A DNA stretch of 64,000 nucleotides. It comes from Candidatus Thorarchaeota archaeon. GTDB lineage: Archaea; Asgardarchaeota; Thorarchaeia; Thorarchaeales; Thorarchaeaceae. The DNA lies in NCBI GenBank assembly GCA_021498125.1, contig JAIZWL010000001.1, forward strand, positions 1,489,123 to 1,553,122, given 5' to 3'. The translations under genes were made by a program, and so were the position numbers. Positions 25,938 through 33,573 of the stretch are shown here, in pieces (the stretch's first letter is position 1; every line of letters begins with the position of its first letter). The notes under the pieces are model-generated. The model searched no databases and was not told the origin of the DNA. It saw nothing but the letters and a program-made list of their open reading frames with translations.

Positions 25938-26408
25938 TGCTACCGCTATCTAAATCTGTCTTCATATGCTATAATCCCTTCGCTCGACTTTAGCGAGCCC
26001 TCGTTCCTCTCGCCTGAATCGTTATTTGCTGTTTCGCCTTTACCATTGATTGTAAGTTGGACATTTTATGTCGGTAGGTTCAGAGTTCGCCCACCAACGG
26101 CAGTAGGCACTAACTACCTCACCATCATAGAAGAGGTCATTCGTGAGATATTGTCGGAAGTAGTTAAACTCCTATTCTCGTGTTCATGAATGTCCAAGTC
26201 TTCAGCGGCTGTTGGCAACCCTGCAAGTTCTTGCACCGGGCATTAACTATCTTTGTAAATGTTTAACATACTCTGTAGTAGCATTACGACTTTTTATTCT
26301 CTGGCCTAAGAAGATTTATTTGTTGATTGTAGATTATTGTTTTATTAGTGGCAGGACTCGAATTCAACTTGCCTCGAGCAAATTATTGGTATACGAGGGT
26401 ATTTACTA
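25938..26408. other. Intergenic region, 471 bp, with possible gene remnant
   Basis: No complete gene is visible. On the minus strand, 26040-26171 is an open frame between two stops with protein-like content (YFRQYLTNDLFYDGEVVSAY, then CRWWANSEP and KCPTYNQW) but no start codon, possibly the tail of a decayed gene. The right half is AT-rich and presumably holds the promoter of the NYN gene. Confidence 0.35.
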
Positions 26409-27893
26409 ATGACATCAGTAGCCGTATTTTGGGATATCGAAAATTGTGCTCCACCTAAGAATATACGTGGTTCGCTTGTCGAAGAAAAACTACGTAAATA
26501 TCTTACAGGTTTAGGGCCAATTAAGCAAATATCTGCTTACGCTCAGATGAAGGATTTTCCACATGAATTGAAGCAAGAGCTTCAACATTCTGGTGTACAC
26601 TTGATAGATGCACCACACCTTTCGGAGAAAGATGTTGTGGATCACATGATTATTACAGACATGTATCTTTTTGCGATGAATAATGCACACCCACAAAAGA
26701 TAGTGCTTATCTCTGGCGATATTGATTATGCATACCCTTTGGCAAGACTAAGGCAACATCAATATGAGATTATATTAGTTATACCCCCAGTTGGAGCGAA
26801 TCGAATGCTAATAGAGCAAGCCGATGTAATTCTTGAATGGAATGACATTATGGGTCGGAGTGGTAGTGCTTCAAAAACAGGGTTCGAAGGCCAAAGAATG
26901 CGTTTTGAATTTTTAAGGTCTATTCTTGAAGAAATGGAACAAGATGGCATGACTCCTGCAAAAGATTTAAGCGAAATCGAAATACGACTTGATGCAAAAT
27001 ATCCCACTTGGAAACAAACCACGAAGTTCGATTCTATAGAAGAGTACTATGCAGCCTACGAAAAAGTTTGGGCTTCTACGACAGCTCAAGATTCCTTGGA
27101 AAATTCCGATATTGATGAAGAAGATGTTCACGAGGAAGTAGATCCTGATCGTTATAGTCCTTTGATAACGGTTTTGCATCAAGCTGAATCACAGGGCACT
27201 CGTGAACCCGAATTGGCATGGATTGGTATTGCACTTAGATCATTGATGGATGATCCGTTACGTTATCTAGGGATAAAGCGTTTGAAAGACTATGTGTTAG
27301 AAGCTCAAGAATATGGAATAGTCAAAGTTAGGCAAGATGGTCTTCAGCATTATGTTTCGTTGATTCACAAAGCAGAACGTGAGAAACCCTCCAGTCTTGA
27401 TGATACAGATTTAGATTTGCTCGAGCAGGCACTTGAATCACTGAGGCAAGATGAAGTGATTCCTACGAGCAAGGCTGTCTTAGGACGTATGAGAGAACTT
27501 GGTGATGGTTGGATTGTTTCCAAGTCATCATATGGAAGTTTAAGGCATCTACTCGATGTGGCTAAAGATCAACGTGGAATAATCATCGAAACAAGTCACT
27601 CATTCCAACTTATTTTCCCCAAATCTGGAAAATTTGACTATTGGGATCCAAATGATAGTGATAACGATCCATTCTCCAACGAAGAATGGGTCGCCTTTGA
27701 AGATTTTTTAAAGGCACATAGTGATCTCAGAGTGAAAGGGCGTTATGGTCTTGCTAAGATGGTTAAAGACCAATGTGAGGTGTTATCCTCTCTATCGCTA
27801 GGAAAACTAACGGTATTGGTTCAGCTTGCTATAAACAAAGGCTGGTTGACATTTTATCAAGACAAATTAGGACTCTCTCCAATTTATAAATGA
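26409..27893 (+). CDS. NYN-domain ribonuclease with LOTUS/OST-HTH-like repeats (MARF1-like)
   Basis: Residues 1-155 form an NYN (PIN-like) nuclease: VAVFWDIENCAPPKN with the first Asp, DVVDHMIITDMYLFA, and VLISGDIDYAYPLARLR with the later Asp, finishing in VILEWNDI. Three helical units of 70-80 residues follow; the third (SKSSYGSLRHLLDVAKDQRG) has the YGSLxxLL pattern of LOTUS/OST-HTH RNA-binding domains. An acidic linker lies near residue 235. The 494-residue gene is AT-rich compared with its neighbours and isolated, suggesting transfer. It probably cuts RNA, perhaps as a defence or quality-control factor. Confidence 0.75.
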   Translation: MTSVAVFWDIENCAPPKNIRGSLVEEKLRKYLTGLGPIKQISAYAQMKDFPHELKQELQHSGVHLIDAPHLSEKDVVDHMIITDMYLFAMNNAHPQKIVLISGDIDYAYPLARLRQHQYEIILVIPPVGANRMLIEQADVILEWNDIMGRSGSASKTGFEGQRMRFEFLRSILEEMEQDGMTPAKDLSEIEIRLDAKYPTWKQTTKFDSIEEYYAAYEKVWASTTAQDSLENSDIDEEDVHEEVDPDRYSPLITVLHQAESQGTREPELAWIGIALRSLMDDPLRYLGIKRLKDYVLEAQEYGIVKVRQDGLQHYVSLIHKAEREKPSSLDDTDLDLLEQALESLRQDEVIPTSKAVLGRMRELGDGWIVSKSSYGSLRHLLDVAKDQRGIIIETSHSFQLIFPKSGKFDYWDPNDSDNDPFSNEEWVAFEDFLKAHSDLRVKGRYGLAKMVKDQCEVLSSLSLGKLTVLVQLAINKGWLTFYQDKLGLSPIYK

Positions 27894-28047
27894 CATTTAA
27901 CAATACTATGTCTTAAAATCATCTGAATCCGTTATCGTGATTGTATGTTTACTTGACGGTCACCCGAGTAAAGATTTATTAATTTATTGTGCAATGACAG
28001 ATTTATTTGATGGTCGTTCAGTATTTCTTAACGTTGGTGTTAATCTG

Positions 28048-29118
28048 ATGGTTCTCTTGGGCATTGAGTTTGTACCCGATCGACCAGTAAAGGAGATAGT
28101 TGAGTGTGCACGACTTGCTGAGCAGGTGGGGTTCGATCACGTCTGGATAACTGATCACTACAATAACCGGAACCTATGGTGTACGCTCACAGCAATCGCT
28201 CTCAATACGTCACATGTGAAGATAGGTCCGGGCGTGACCAATCCGTACCATACCAGTCCTGCCCTCTCGGCAGCGGCAGTGGTCACTCTCAACGAGATCT
28301 CGCATGGTCGTGCGGTAGTAGGGATGGGTGCTGGCGATCGAGTGACCCTTGAGACATTGGGGCTCAAATGGCATCGTCCTGTGACAACGGTGATCGAGAG
28401 TATTCAGTCAATGCGTGCACTCATTCAGGGAAAGCGTCTGACCTTGGATGGGAAAGTCTTCCAGTTTCGTCGGGCAAAATTATCCTCTGTGCCAAGGCGA
28501 CCGTTACTTGACGAGTCTGGTAAGGCAGTCTATAAGGATGGTAAGGTTGTGAAGACCGCCCCGCATATTCCCATCTATGCCGGGGCGCAGGGGCCGACAA
28601 TGCTACGACGAGTCGCACCCTACGTTGATGGAATTCTCATTAATGCGAGTCACCCTCGTGATTTTGATGCGGCACTCAAGTCGATCAGGACGGGATTGAA
28701 GGGGACGGGTCGTGATATATCCGATCTTGATATTGGAGCTTATACTGCGTTCAGTATTGCTCCTACTCGTGAAGAGGCTCTCTCTGGCGACACACGAATG
28801 GTCGTTGCATTTATCGTCGCCGGGTCTCCAGACGAAGTGATTGAGCGACATGGCCTTACCATCGAGCAACGCGAGCAGATTGCTAGACTTCTTGAGAACG
28901 GCGATTTTGACGGGGCATCTCAGGCTGTCACTGAAGAGATGATCGAGTCCTTTGCAATAGTTGGAGACCGTGATTATTGCATTGAGCGAATCGAGGATTT
29001 GCTTAAAACTGGAGTCACACATTTTATTGTAGGCTCGCCTATTGGTCCGGATAGACGGGAAGCGATCAAGATGATCGGCCGGGAACTGATTCCCTATTTC
29101 AAGGAGGCACGTTCATGA
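28048..29118 (+). CDS. mer: F420-dependent methylene-tetrahydromethanopterin reductase (Mer-like)
   Basis: A luciferase-like monooxygenase-fold protein of about 356 residues, the Mer length. FDHVWITDHYNNRN, KIGPGVTNPYHTSPALSA and GRAVVGMGAGDRVTLETLG are typical of Mer, which interconverts methylene- and methyl-H4MPT with coenzyme F420. This would place an archaeal Wood-Ljungdahl methyl branch in the organism. Related F420 oxidoreductases are hard to exclude without alignment. ATG 28048, with GGTG about nine bases upstream, is preferred to the long frame starting near 27937. The next gene overlaps by four bases. Confidence 0.8.
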   Translation: MVLLGIEFVPDRPVKEIVECARLAEQVGFDHVWITDHYNNRNLWCTLTAIALNTSHVKIGPGVTNPYHTSPALSAAAVVTLNEISHGRAVVGMGAGDRVTLETLGLKWHRPVTTVIESIQSMRALIQGKRLTLDGKVFQFRRAKLSSVPRRPLLDESGKAVYKDGKVVKTAPHIPIYAGAQGPTMLRRVAPYVDGILINASHPRDFDAALKSIRTGLKGTGRDISDLDIGAYTAFSIAPTREEALSGDTRMVVAFIVAGSPDEVIERHGLTIEQREQIARLLENGDFDGASQAVTEEMIESFAIVGDRDYCIERIEDLLKTGVTHFIVGSPIGPDRREAIKMIGRELIPYFKEARS

Positions 29119-30002
29119 CTAAGGGTATGATCTACAACAGTCGGCTGATGCCACCAGAGCTTGACAAGTGGTTTGAGATGTGTGCGACCGCCGGTGTGGA
29201 AGTCTCTCAGGCACTGCGCAAAGACATTGAGGCCTTTGCACTACTAGATGATGTTCTCTTTTACGTGACTACGATCGAAGACGCACCGGTCGGCGGGGTT
29301 GCACTCTTCAGAGACCGTAAACGTTTGGGGATGATGATTGCCTCAGTCACGCTCTCCCCTGACTTTCGAGACCGATTGATCCGTAGTCTGATCAAGTCAT
29401 CGCTCCCCTTCTTCAGGACCGCTGCAATCCGTGATATTGATGCGCTTGTGATTCCTGAAGGGGTCAGTCTTCCCGGGCCGGTTCCTCCTTTCCCGTACTC
29501 TTTCTTGTTGCCTGCTTGGGTTCGTCCGACCCTCGAAGAATTAGATTTCTCGTCTGTCGAAAAAATCGTATATGGTATAATTCAGTCACCCTTAGCAACA
29601 CATGACAAGAGTATCGAGTGGGACAACTCAATTGATCCTGAAGTGATTCGTGATTTTGTCTGGGAGCAGCGTCATCTCACCGGGCTTGATAGTTCATGCG
29701 TCTGGCTCTCACTTGCTGTAGGTCTCCGTAAAGGCTCTGTGAGAAGCATAACTATCGATGATGAACTGTGTCTTGTCATTGGTTATTCTATTTGGGAGAA
29801 GACTTTGTTGATCGGACCACTTGTGTGGGACTCGGATCGAGTCGAGGACACATTTGTAGCAGCGGCCGTTATCGAATTGGCTCAAGAGTTGGGAATTAGT
29901 GAGATCCACCTCACTCTGCGTGAACGAAAACGTACTCTGTTAGACTTGTTGACCACTAAGCCTCTCAGTCAGGAAATCAGTCTATACCGGAAGCTTCTCT
30001 AG
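29115..30002 (+). CDS. Uncharacterised protein coupled to mer, GNAT-like
   Basis: A 295-residue soluble protein whose start overlaps the mer stop by four bases. It appears to have two related alpha/beta halves: VLFYVTTIEDAPVGGVALF in the first and LCLVIGYSIWEKTLLIGPLV in the second, each like the central strands of a GNAT acyltransferase. The acetyl-CoA loop is not clearly preserved, so catalytic activity is doubtful. Coupling to mer suggests a role in C1 or cofactor metabolism. Confidence 0.6.
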   Translation: MTKGMIYNSRLMPPELDKWFEMCATAGVEVSQALRKDIEAFALLDDVLFYVTTIEDAPVGGVALFRDRKRLGMMIASVTLSPDFRDRLIRSLIKSSLPFFRTAAIRDIDALVIPEGVSLPGPVPPFPYSFLLPAWVRPTLEELDFSSVEKIVYGIIQSPLATHDKSIEWDNSIDPEVIRDFVWEQRHLTGLDSSCVWLSLAVGLRKGSVRSITIDDELCLVIGYSIWEKTLLIGPLVWDSDRVEDTFVAAAVIELAQELGISEIHLTLRERKRTLLDLLTTKPLSQEISLYRKLL

Positions 30003-30251
30003 TGTATAGGTCATGCTCTTACTCCTTTACGGGTGTTGACTGATTTTCACGATTGATACTTGACCAGTCTTGAATTAATCTAGGCCGCACGATGGTTATT
30101 TACAAAACATCGCATACTATTCTCGTGTTATCATATTCGAAGAAATAATAACTTAATCCTTCTACATTTAGGATTGAAGTATAATGTTCGTATGAGATTT
30201 GATTCACGACTCATCTATAACTGTTTTATTTATAATAATGTGGGATTCAAA

Positions 30252-30854
30252 ATGAGTTCTGAAGTGTCCGAAAAACAGATTCATGCTGAAGTTGAACGCA
30301 TTGCGTATGCGTTAGGAAAAGACCCTCCCTCAAAAGTGGAAATAGATTTTGCAATTCCGATGAAAAGACCTCGTCTGGAAAAGAACGGTGAAAAATTGCT
30401 ACTACATGGCGGTTGGGGTCTGCAAGACCTTCGTGATCAAATAGTATGGACACTTCTAGAGCCTGATCTTAAAAACCACGAGAATCCTTTTGTCCGTAAT
30501 CCACACCGATATGATATGATATTGGCAGTCTTGGTATGTGCGGGATTTGCAGCTCTTATCATTACTTTTCCATTGGTTCCATTCCTACTGCGTATTCTAA
30601 GTATAGTGGTCCTTCTGGGAAGCTATCTGTTCGCAACATTTCATCTTGGGCATTACAAGAAAGAATACGCCACGATTGTTGGAGAGGCAATGCTAAAGAC
30701 TAAGAATTGGCCTCAAGCACGGGCTGAACAATTCATCAAGAATGCTAATCGTATGGGACTCGGTCTTTCAGTGTTTTTGGCGGTCGTGCTAGGCGTTATG
30801 GGCATTGCTCTATCTATCATGTTCGATATATTTGACATCCCATCAATATTGTAA
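30252..30854 (+). CDS. Membrane protein with cytoplasmic N-terminal domain
   Basis: About 200 residues. A charged N-terminal region (EKQIHAEVERIAYALGKDP) is followed by two adjacent membrane helices around residues 100-145, a helical hairpin, and a final hydrophobic helix pair. No family recognised. ATG 30252 is preferred because TTTATTTATAAT lies about 24 bases upstream, fitting a leaderless transcript. Confidence 0.6.
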   Translation: MSSEVSEKQIHAEVERIAYALGKDPPSKVEIDFAIPMKRPRLEKNGEKLLLHGGWGLQDLRDQIVWTLLEPDLKNHENPFVRNPHRYDMILAVLVCAGFAALIITFPLVPFLLRILSIVVLLGSYLFATFHLGHYKKEYATIVGEAMLKTKNWPQARAEQFIKNANRMGLGLSVFLAVVLGVMGIALSIMFDIFDIPSIL

Positions 30855-31015
30855 TGGTATTGGCAAGGGACCTGTAAATTTTCATTTAGATCTCGCCTAT
30901 AACATCGCCCACCTCTTGTCACGACTACGAGTGCGTCCTAGTTCTAGAACTGATGTGATGTCATAGTTCCTCCTCGGAAAGCCTTTTCTTACAGGTACAG
31001 TTCTCTTAAACAACC

Positions 31016-32020
31016 ATGTCTGTTGTAAATGTCCGAGCAAGTAGAGGAGGTTTCGTTCTCGAGTACGGTGACATGCAGATTGGTTTTGATACAAGCGTTC
31101 CTAATGGACCCACACTGCTCTCTCATTCTCATGCTGATCATACACGATCCATCCAGCACGCGAGTGAGATCATTGCAACTAAGGGAACTATAGATACATT
31201 CACCGCACGTGGGGGTCGTGTCCACAGTAAAGTCACGATTGTCGAGACCGGCTCCAGCATCTTCTATGGTGATCTGATCATCACCGTACTGAATGCCGGA
31301 CATGTCCTCGGTTCGTCAATGTTTCTCATCGAGCTTGCAGACAATCAGCGAGTGCTCTATACTGGTGACTTTAATACAGAAGACAGTCTAGTTCACTCGC
31401 GAGCGCATCCTGTTGATGCGGATGTCCTGATCATGGACTCCACCTATGGTGAACCACGCTGGGTGTTTCCAAGCCGTGAACGAGTGTATGGTGATATCGT
31501 AACGACTGCAAAGCAGACCCTAGACGAGGGCAAGACTCCCCGTTTTCATGCCTACTCACTCGGCAAGGCGCAAGAGGCAATCGCGCTTCTGCAGCGTGAA
31601 GGATTTGACGTGGTTACAGGAAACAAGAGTATAGATCGAGTCTCGCAGGTCTATAATCGTCATGGTTCAGGTCTCGAATTCACGCCGCTCGATTCGCAAG
31701 AGGCCAAGCATCTCTTCGAGGCCGGTTGTGTGGTGGTTTCCTCCTCCAATCGACATATGTTCTATAATCTTGCAAAGCTGATGGGGTCGCACTTGGCCAA
31801 ACAGATCGAGGCGACCACGGAGGACTTTAATCTCTCTGGGTGGACATTATCACAATATGGAAAGGGTGGTCTTCCCCTGAGTGCCCATACAGACTATCCC
31901 GGGCTCATCAAGTTTGCAAAAGCGGTCAGCCCTGTGATTACGTACTGCTTTACGGAGAACGGGCGCGTCATGGCGGATGGACTGTCTAAAGAGGGGCTTG
32001 CTGCAATTCCGCTGGAGTAG
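31016..32020 (+). CDS. Beta-CASP metallo-beta-lactamase nuclease
   Basis: A 334-residue nuclease of the mRNA 3'-end processing/exonuclease group (COG1236-like). Motifs appear in order: LLSHSHADHT (HxHxDH), NAGHVLGSSM, YTGDFNTED, IMDSTYGEP, and LSAHTD near the C-terminus. It is shorter than the CPSF-type archaeal enzyme and has no KH domain. Substrates in the family are RNA or DNA ends. It leads a three-gene operon with the 32030 and 32607 genes. Confidence 0.8.
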   Translation: MSVVNVRASRGGFVLEYGDMQIGFDTSVPNGPTLLSHSHADHTRSIQHASEIIATKGTIDTFTARGGRVHSKVTIVETGSSIFYGDLIITVLNAGHVLGSSMFLIELADNQRVLYTGDFNTEDSLVHSRAHPVDADVLIMDSTYGEPRWVFPSRERVYGDIVTTAKQTLDEGKTPRFHAYSLGKAQEAIALLQREGFDVVTGNKSIDRVSQVYNRHGSGLEFTPLDSQEAKHLFEAGCVVVSSSNRHMFYNLAKLMGSHLAKQIEATTEDFNLSGWTLSQYGKGGLPLSAHTDYPGLIKFAKAVSPVITYCFTENGRVMADGLSKEGLAAIPLE

Positions 32021-32029
32021 GTGAGAACA

Positions 32030-32593
32030 ATGGTTCACGAGAGCATTGCATCAGAGCTCGTCACTCCTGTTCATGCCAGTTCTTTTTTCTCGGTCTCACG
32101 GACTGGCGAGATTCACGAGCGGTTGATCTACGAGTATGATGATCCCGCCGGGTACTATCCTCATGTACTTGCAGATGACTCGCTCTACGAGACCGAGGTC
32201 TCAAAGCTGTGGGACAACATGCAATATTTTTTGGATAAGGAGCGTGTTGAGATCAATGGCCAACGAGTTCGGTCTGTTGTGAGGCATACCGATATCATCC
32301 CCAAAGGTACCACAAGTGTTATTGGAGTTATCTTTGTAATCGATTTTGTTGGGAATCTTCTGACTGGCCGGAACAAGATTGAGACCTGGCTTGAAGAAGA
32401 AGAGGCCCCCTACGATTTCGATATCATCTGGCGATTCCCTATAGGTACAACTATTGTCGAGATTGAGAGCTTGCTGGACTATGAGATCTCTGAGGACATC
32501 GTTGTGCTTTGGGCTGTCGAAGGCCAACAGGTTGGTGGTTATGAACGAATGGTATTCGATATCAAAATGAGCACTGATGAATGTAATGAGTAG
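32030..32593 (+). CDS. Uncharacterised protein in beta-CASP operon
   Basis: Function unknown, about 187 residues. The protein contains RTGEIHERLIYEYDDPAGYY, a central DIIPKGTTSVIGVIFVIDF stretch and an acidic C-terminus. ATG 32030 follows GGTGAG by four bases; GTG 32021, with GGAG before it, is an alternative. It begins nine bases after the nuclease stop, so co-expression is likely. Confidence 0.55.
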   Translation: MVHESIASELVTPVHASSFFSVSRTGEIHERLIYEYDDPAGYYPHVLADDSLYETEVSKLWDNMQYFLDKERVEINGQRVRSVVRHTDIIPKGTTSVIGVIFVIDFVGNLLTGRNKIETWLEEEEAPYDFDIIWRFPIGTTIVEIESLLDYEISEDIVVLWAVEGQQVGGYERMVFDIKMSTDECNE

Positions 32594-32606
32594 GTGACAG
32601 TCATAG

Positions 32607-32864
32607 ATGATGATGCAGGTAAACACTTTCTATCCAGCACTTTCACTGATGTTAATGGTTATCGGGATCATACTTGTGGTCTATGGACTGTGGCTTCACT
32701 TTGCTCAGTCGCACGGTGATGTTGATGTTGTTGAACATGAGAGTAAGGGCTTTATCCTTCTTGGACCGATACCAATAGTCTGGGGCTATGGCTGGAAAGG
32801 CTGGGTCCTCGCTCTTTTAATTGGAATAATCCTCTTCTCTCTCTTCTTTCTGTTTCCCTTCTGA
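32607..32864 (+). CDS. DUF131-type small membrane protein
   Basis: An 85-residue protein with two membrane helices and the family-like centre GFILLGPIPIVWGYGWK between them. DUF131 proteins are widespread in archaea and have no known function. GGTGACAG precedes the ATG. It is the last gene of the beta-CASP operon and converges with a Zn-finger gene two bases away. Confidence 0.75.
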   Translation: MMMQVNTFYPALSLMLMVIGIILVVYGLWLHFAQSHGDVDVVEHESKGFILLGPIPIVWGYGWKGWVLALLIGIILFSLFFLFPF

Positions 32865-32866
32865 AA

Positions 32867-33127
32867 TCATGCGGACCAGCCACACTCAGGACAGATGGCT
32901 GGATTGGCTCCAATAGTCCGCACGATCACGCCATTCACCAGACATTCTGGGCATATGTTGAGTGGTTTTTTGCAAACGGGACAGTTTGTTGATCTCCCGA
33001 GATCCCTGATACACGTGATGGTCCCACAGGATGGACACTTGATGGCATGGGCGGTACAAAATTCGTTTCTGCAGTGGTCGCATCGCAATTTTGGTTTTTC
33101 TCTACAGATTGCACAGGTCTTTCCCAT
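32867..33127 (-). CDS. Small multi-Cys zinc-finger protein, AN1/B-box-like
   Basis: An 86-residue protein with many Cys and one likely His ligand: TCAICREKPKLRCDHCRNEF, then CTAHAIKCPSC, CPVCKKPLNICPEC and a final CPECGW. The first part has spacing C-x2-C-x6-C-x2-C-x4-C-x2-H, close to AN1 or B-box fingers, and the rest forms at least two further ribbon sites. It is probably a protein- or nucleic-acid-binding adaptor. ATG 33145 would add six residues. Confidence 0.65.
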   Translation of the reverse strand: MGKTCAICREKPKLRCDHCRNEFCTAHAIKCPSCGTITCIRDLGRSTNCPVCKKPLNICPECLVNGVIVRTIGANPAICPECGWSA

Positions 33128-33303
33128 CGTATCGACCCCACTCATCTCATCTTAGTCCGAGCTGACTCGCACATAAGACTCTATCTCTTTGGCTCTATTA
33201 AGATAGTTGTAGGTGATACATAATCTTCGATACCATCCGAGTATTACCGAAAGATTACCAAATACTATAGTCATCTAGATAACGGGTATTGTTGGAGAGT
33301 AAC

Positions 33304-33573
33304 ATGATATTCCGATGTCGAAACTGTGGCGAGACTACAAGTGATATTGATATGGTCCTTGAAGGCGCATGCAAATGTGGCGGCACAAAGTTTGAGCTGG
33401 TGTCCGAAGATCCTCTTGGGGTCTCTACTGAGATATCCCCCAGAGAACGTATCCGGCGCGATCTTCATCTGTGGGTCGATCTCAATATCGATTCCCTTGA
33501 TGTCAATGCGATCAACAATCTGCGCGTCAGGTTCGAATTTGATGATCCCACCAGCCACGCCATCTCGCGCTGA
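33304..33573 (+). CDS. Zn-ribbon protein, COG3364/OapC-like
   Basis: A 90-residue archaeal protein that begins with FRCRNCGETTSDID and CKCGGTKF, a rubredoxin-like four-Cys ribbon, then a beta-rich tail. It resembles the COG3364 group of archaeal Zn-ribbon proteins. ATG 33304 has GGAGAG six bases upstream. Its stop codon abuts that of the convergent helicase gene without a spacer. Confidence 0.7.
   Translation: MIFRCRNCGETTSDIDMVLEGACKCGGTKFELVSEDPLGVSTEISPRERIRRDLHLWVDLNIDSLDVNAINNLRVRFEFDDPTSHAISR

Noticed and set aside
25985..26005. Short hairpin near 25.99 kb as a possible RNA or terminator
   Set aside because: The stem is only five base pairs, no T tract follows and no RNA gene pattern is visible.
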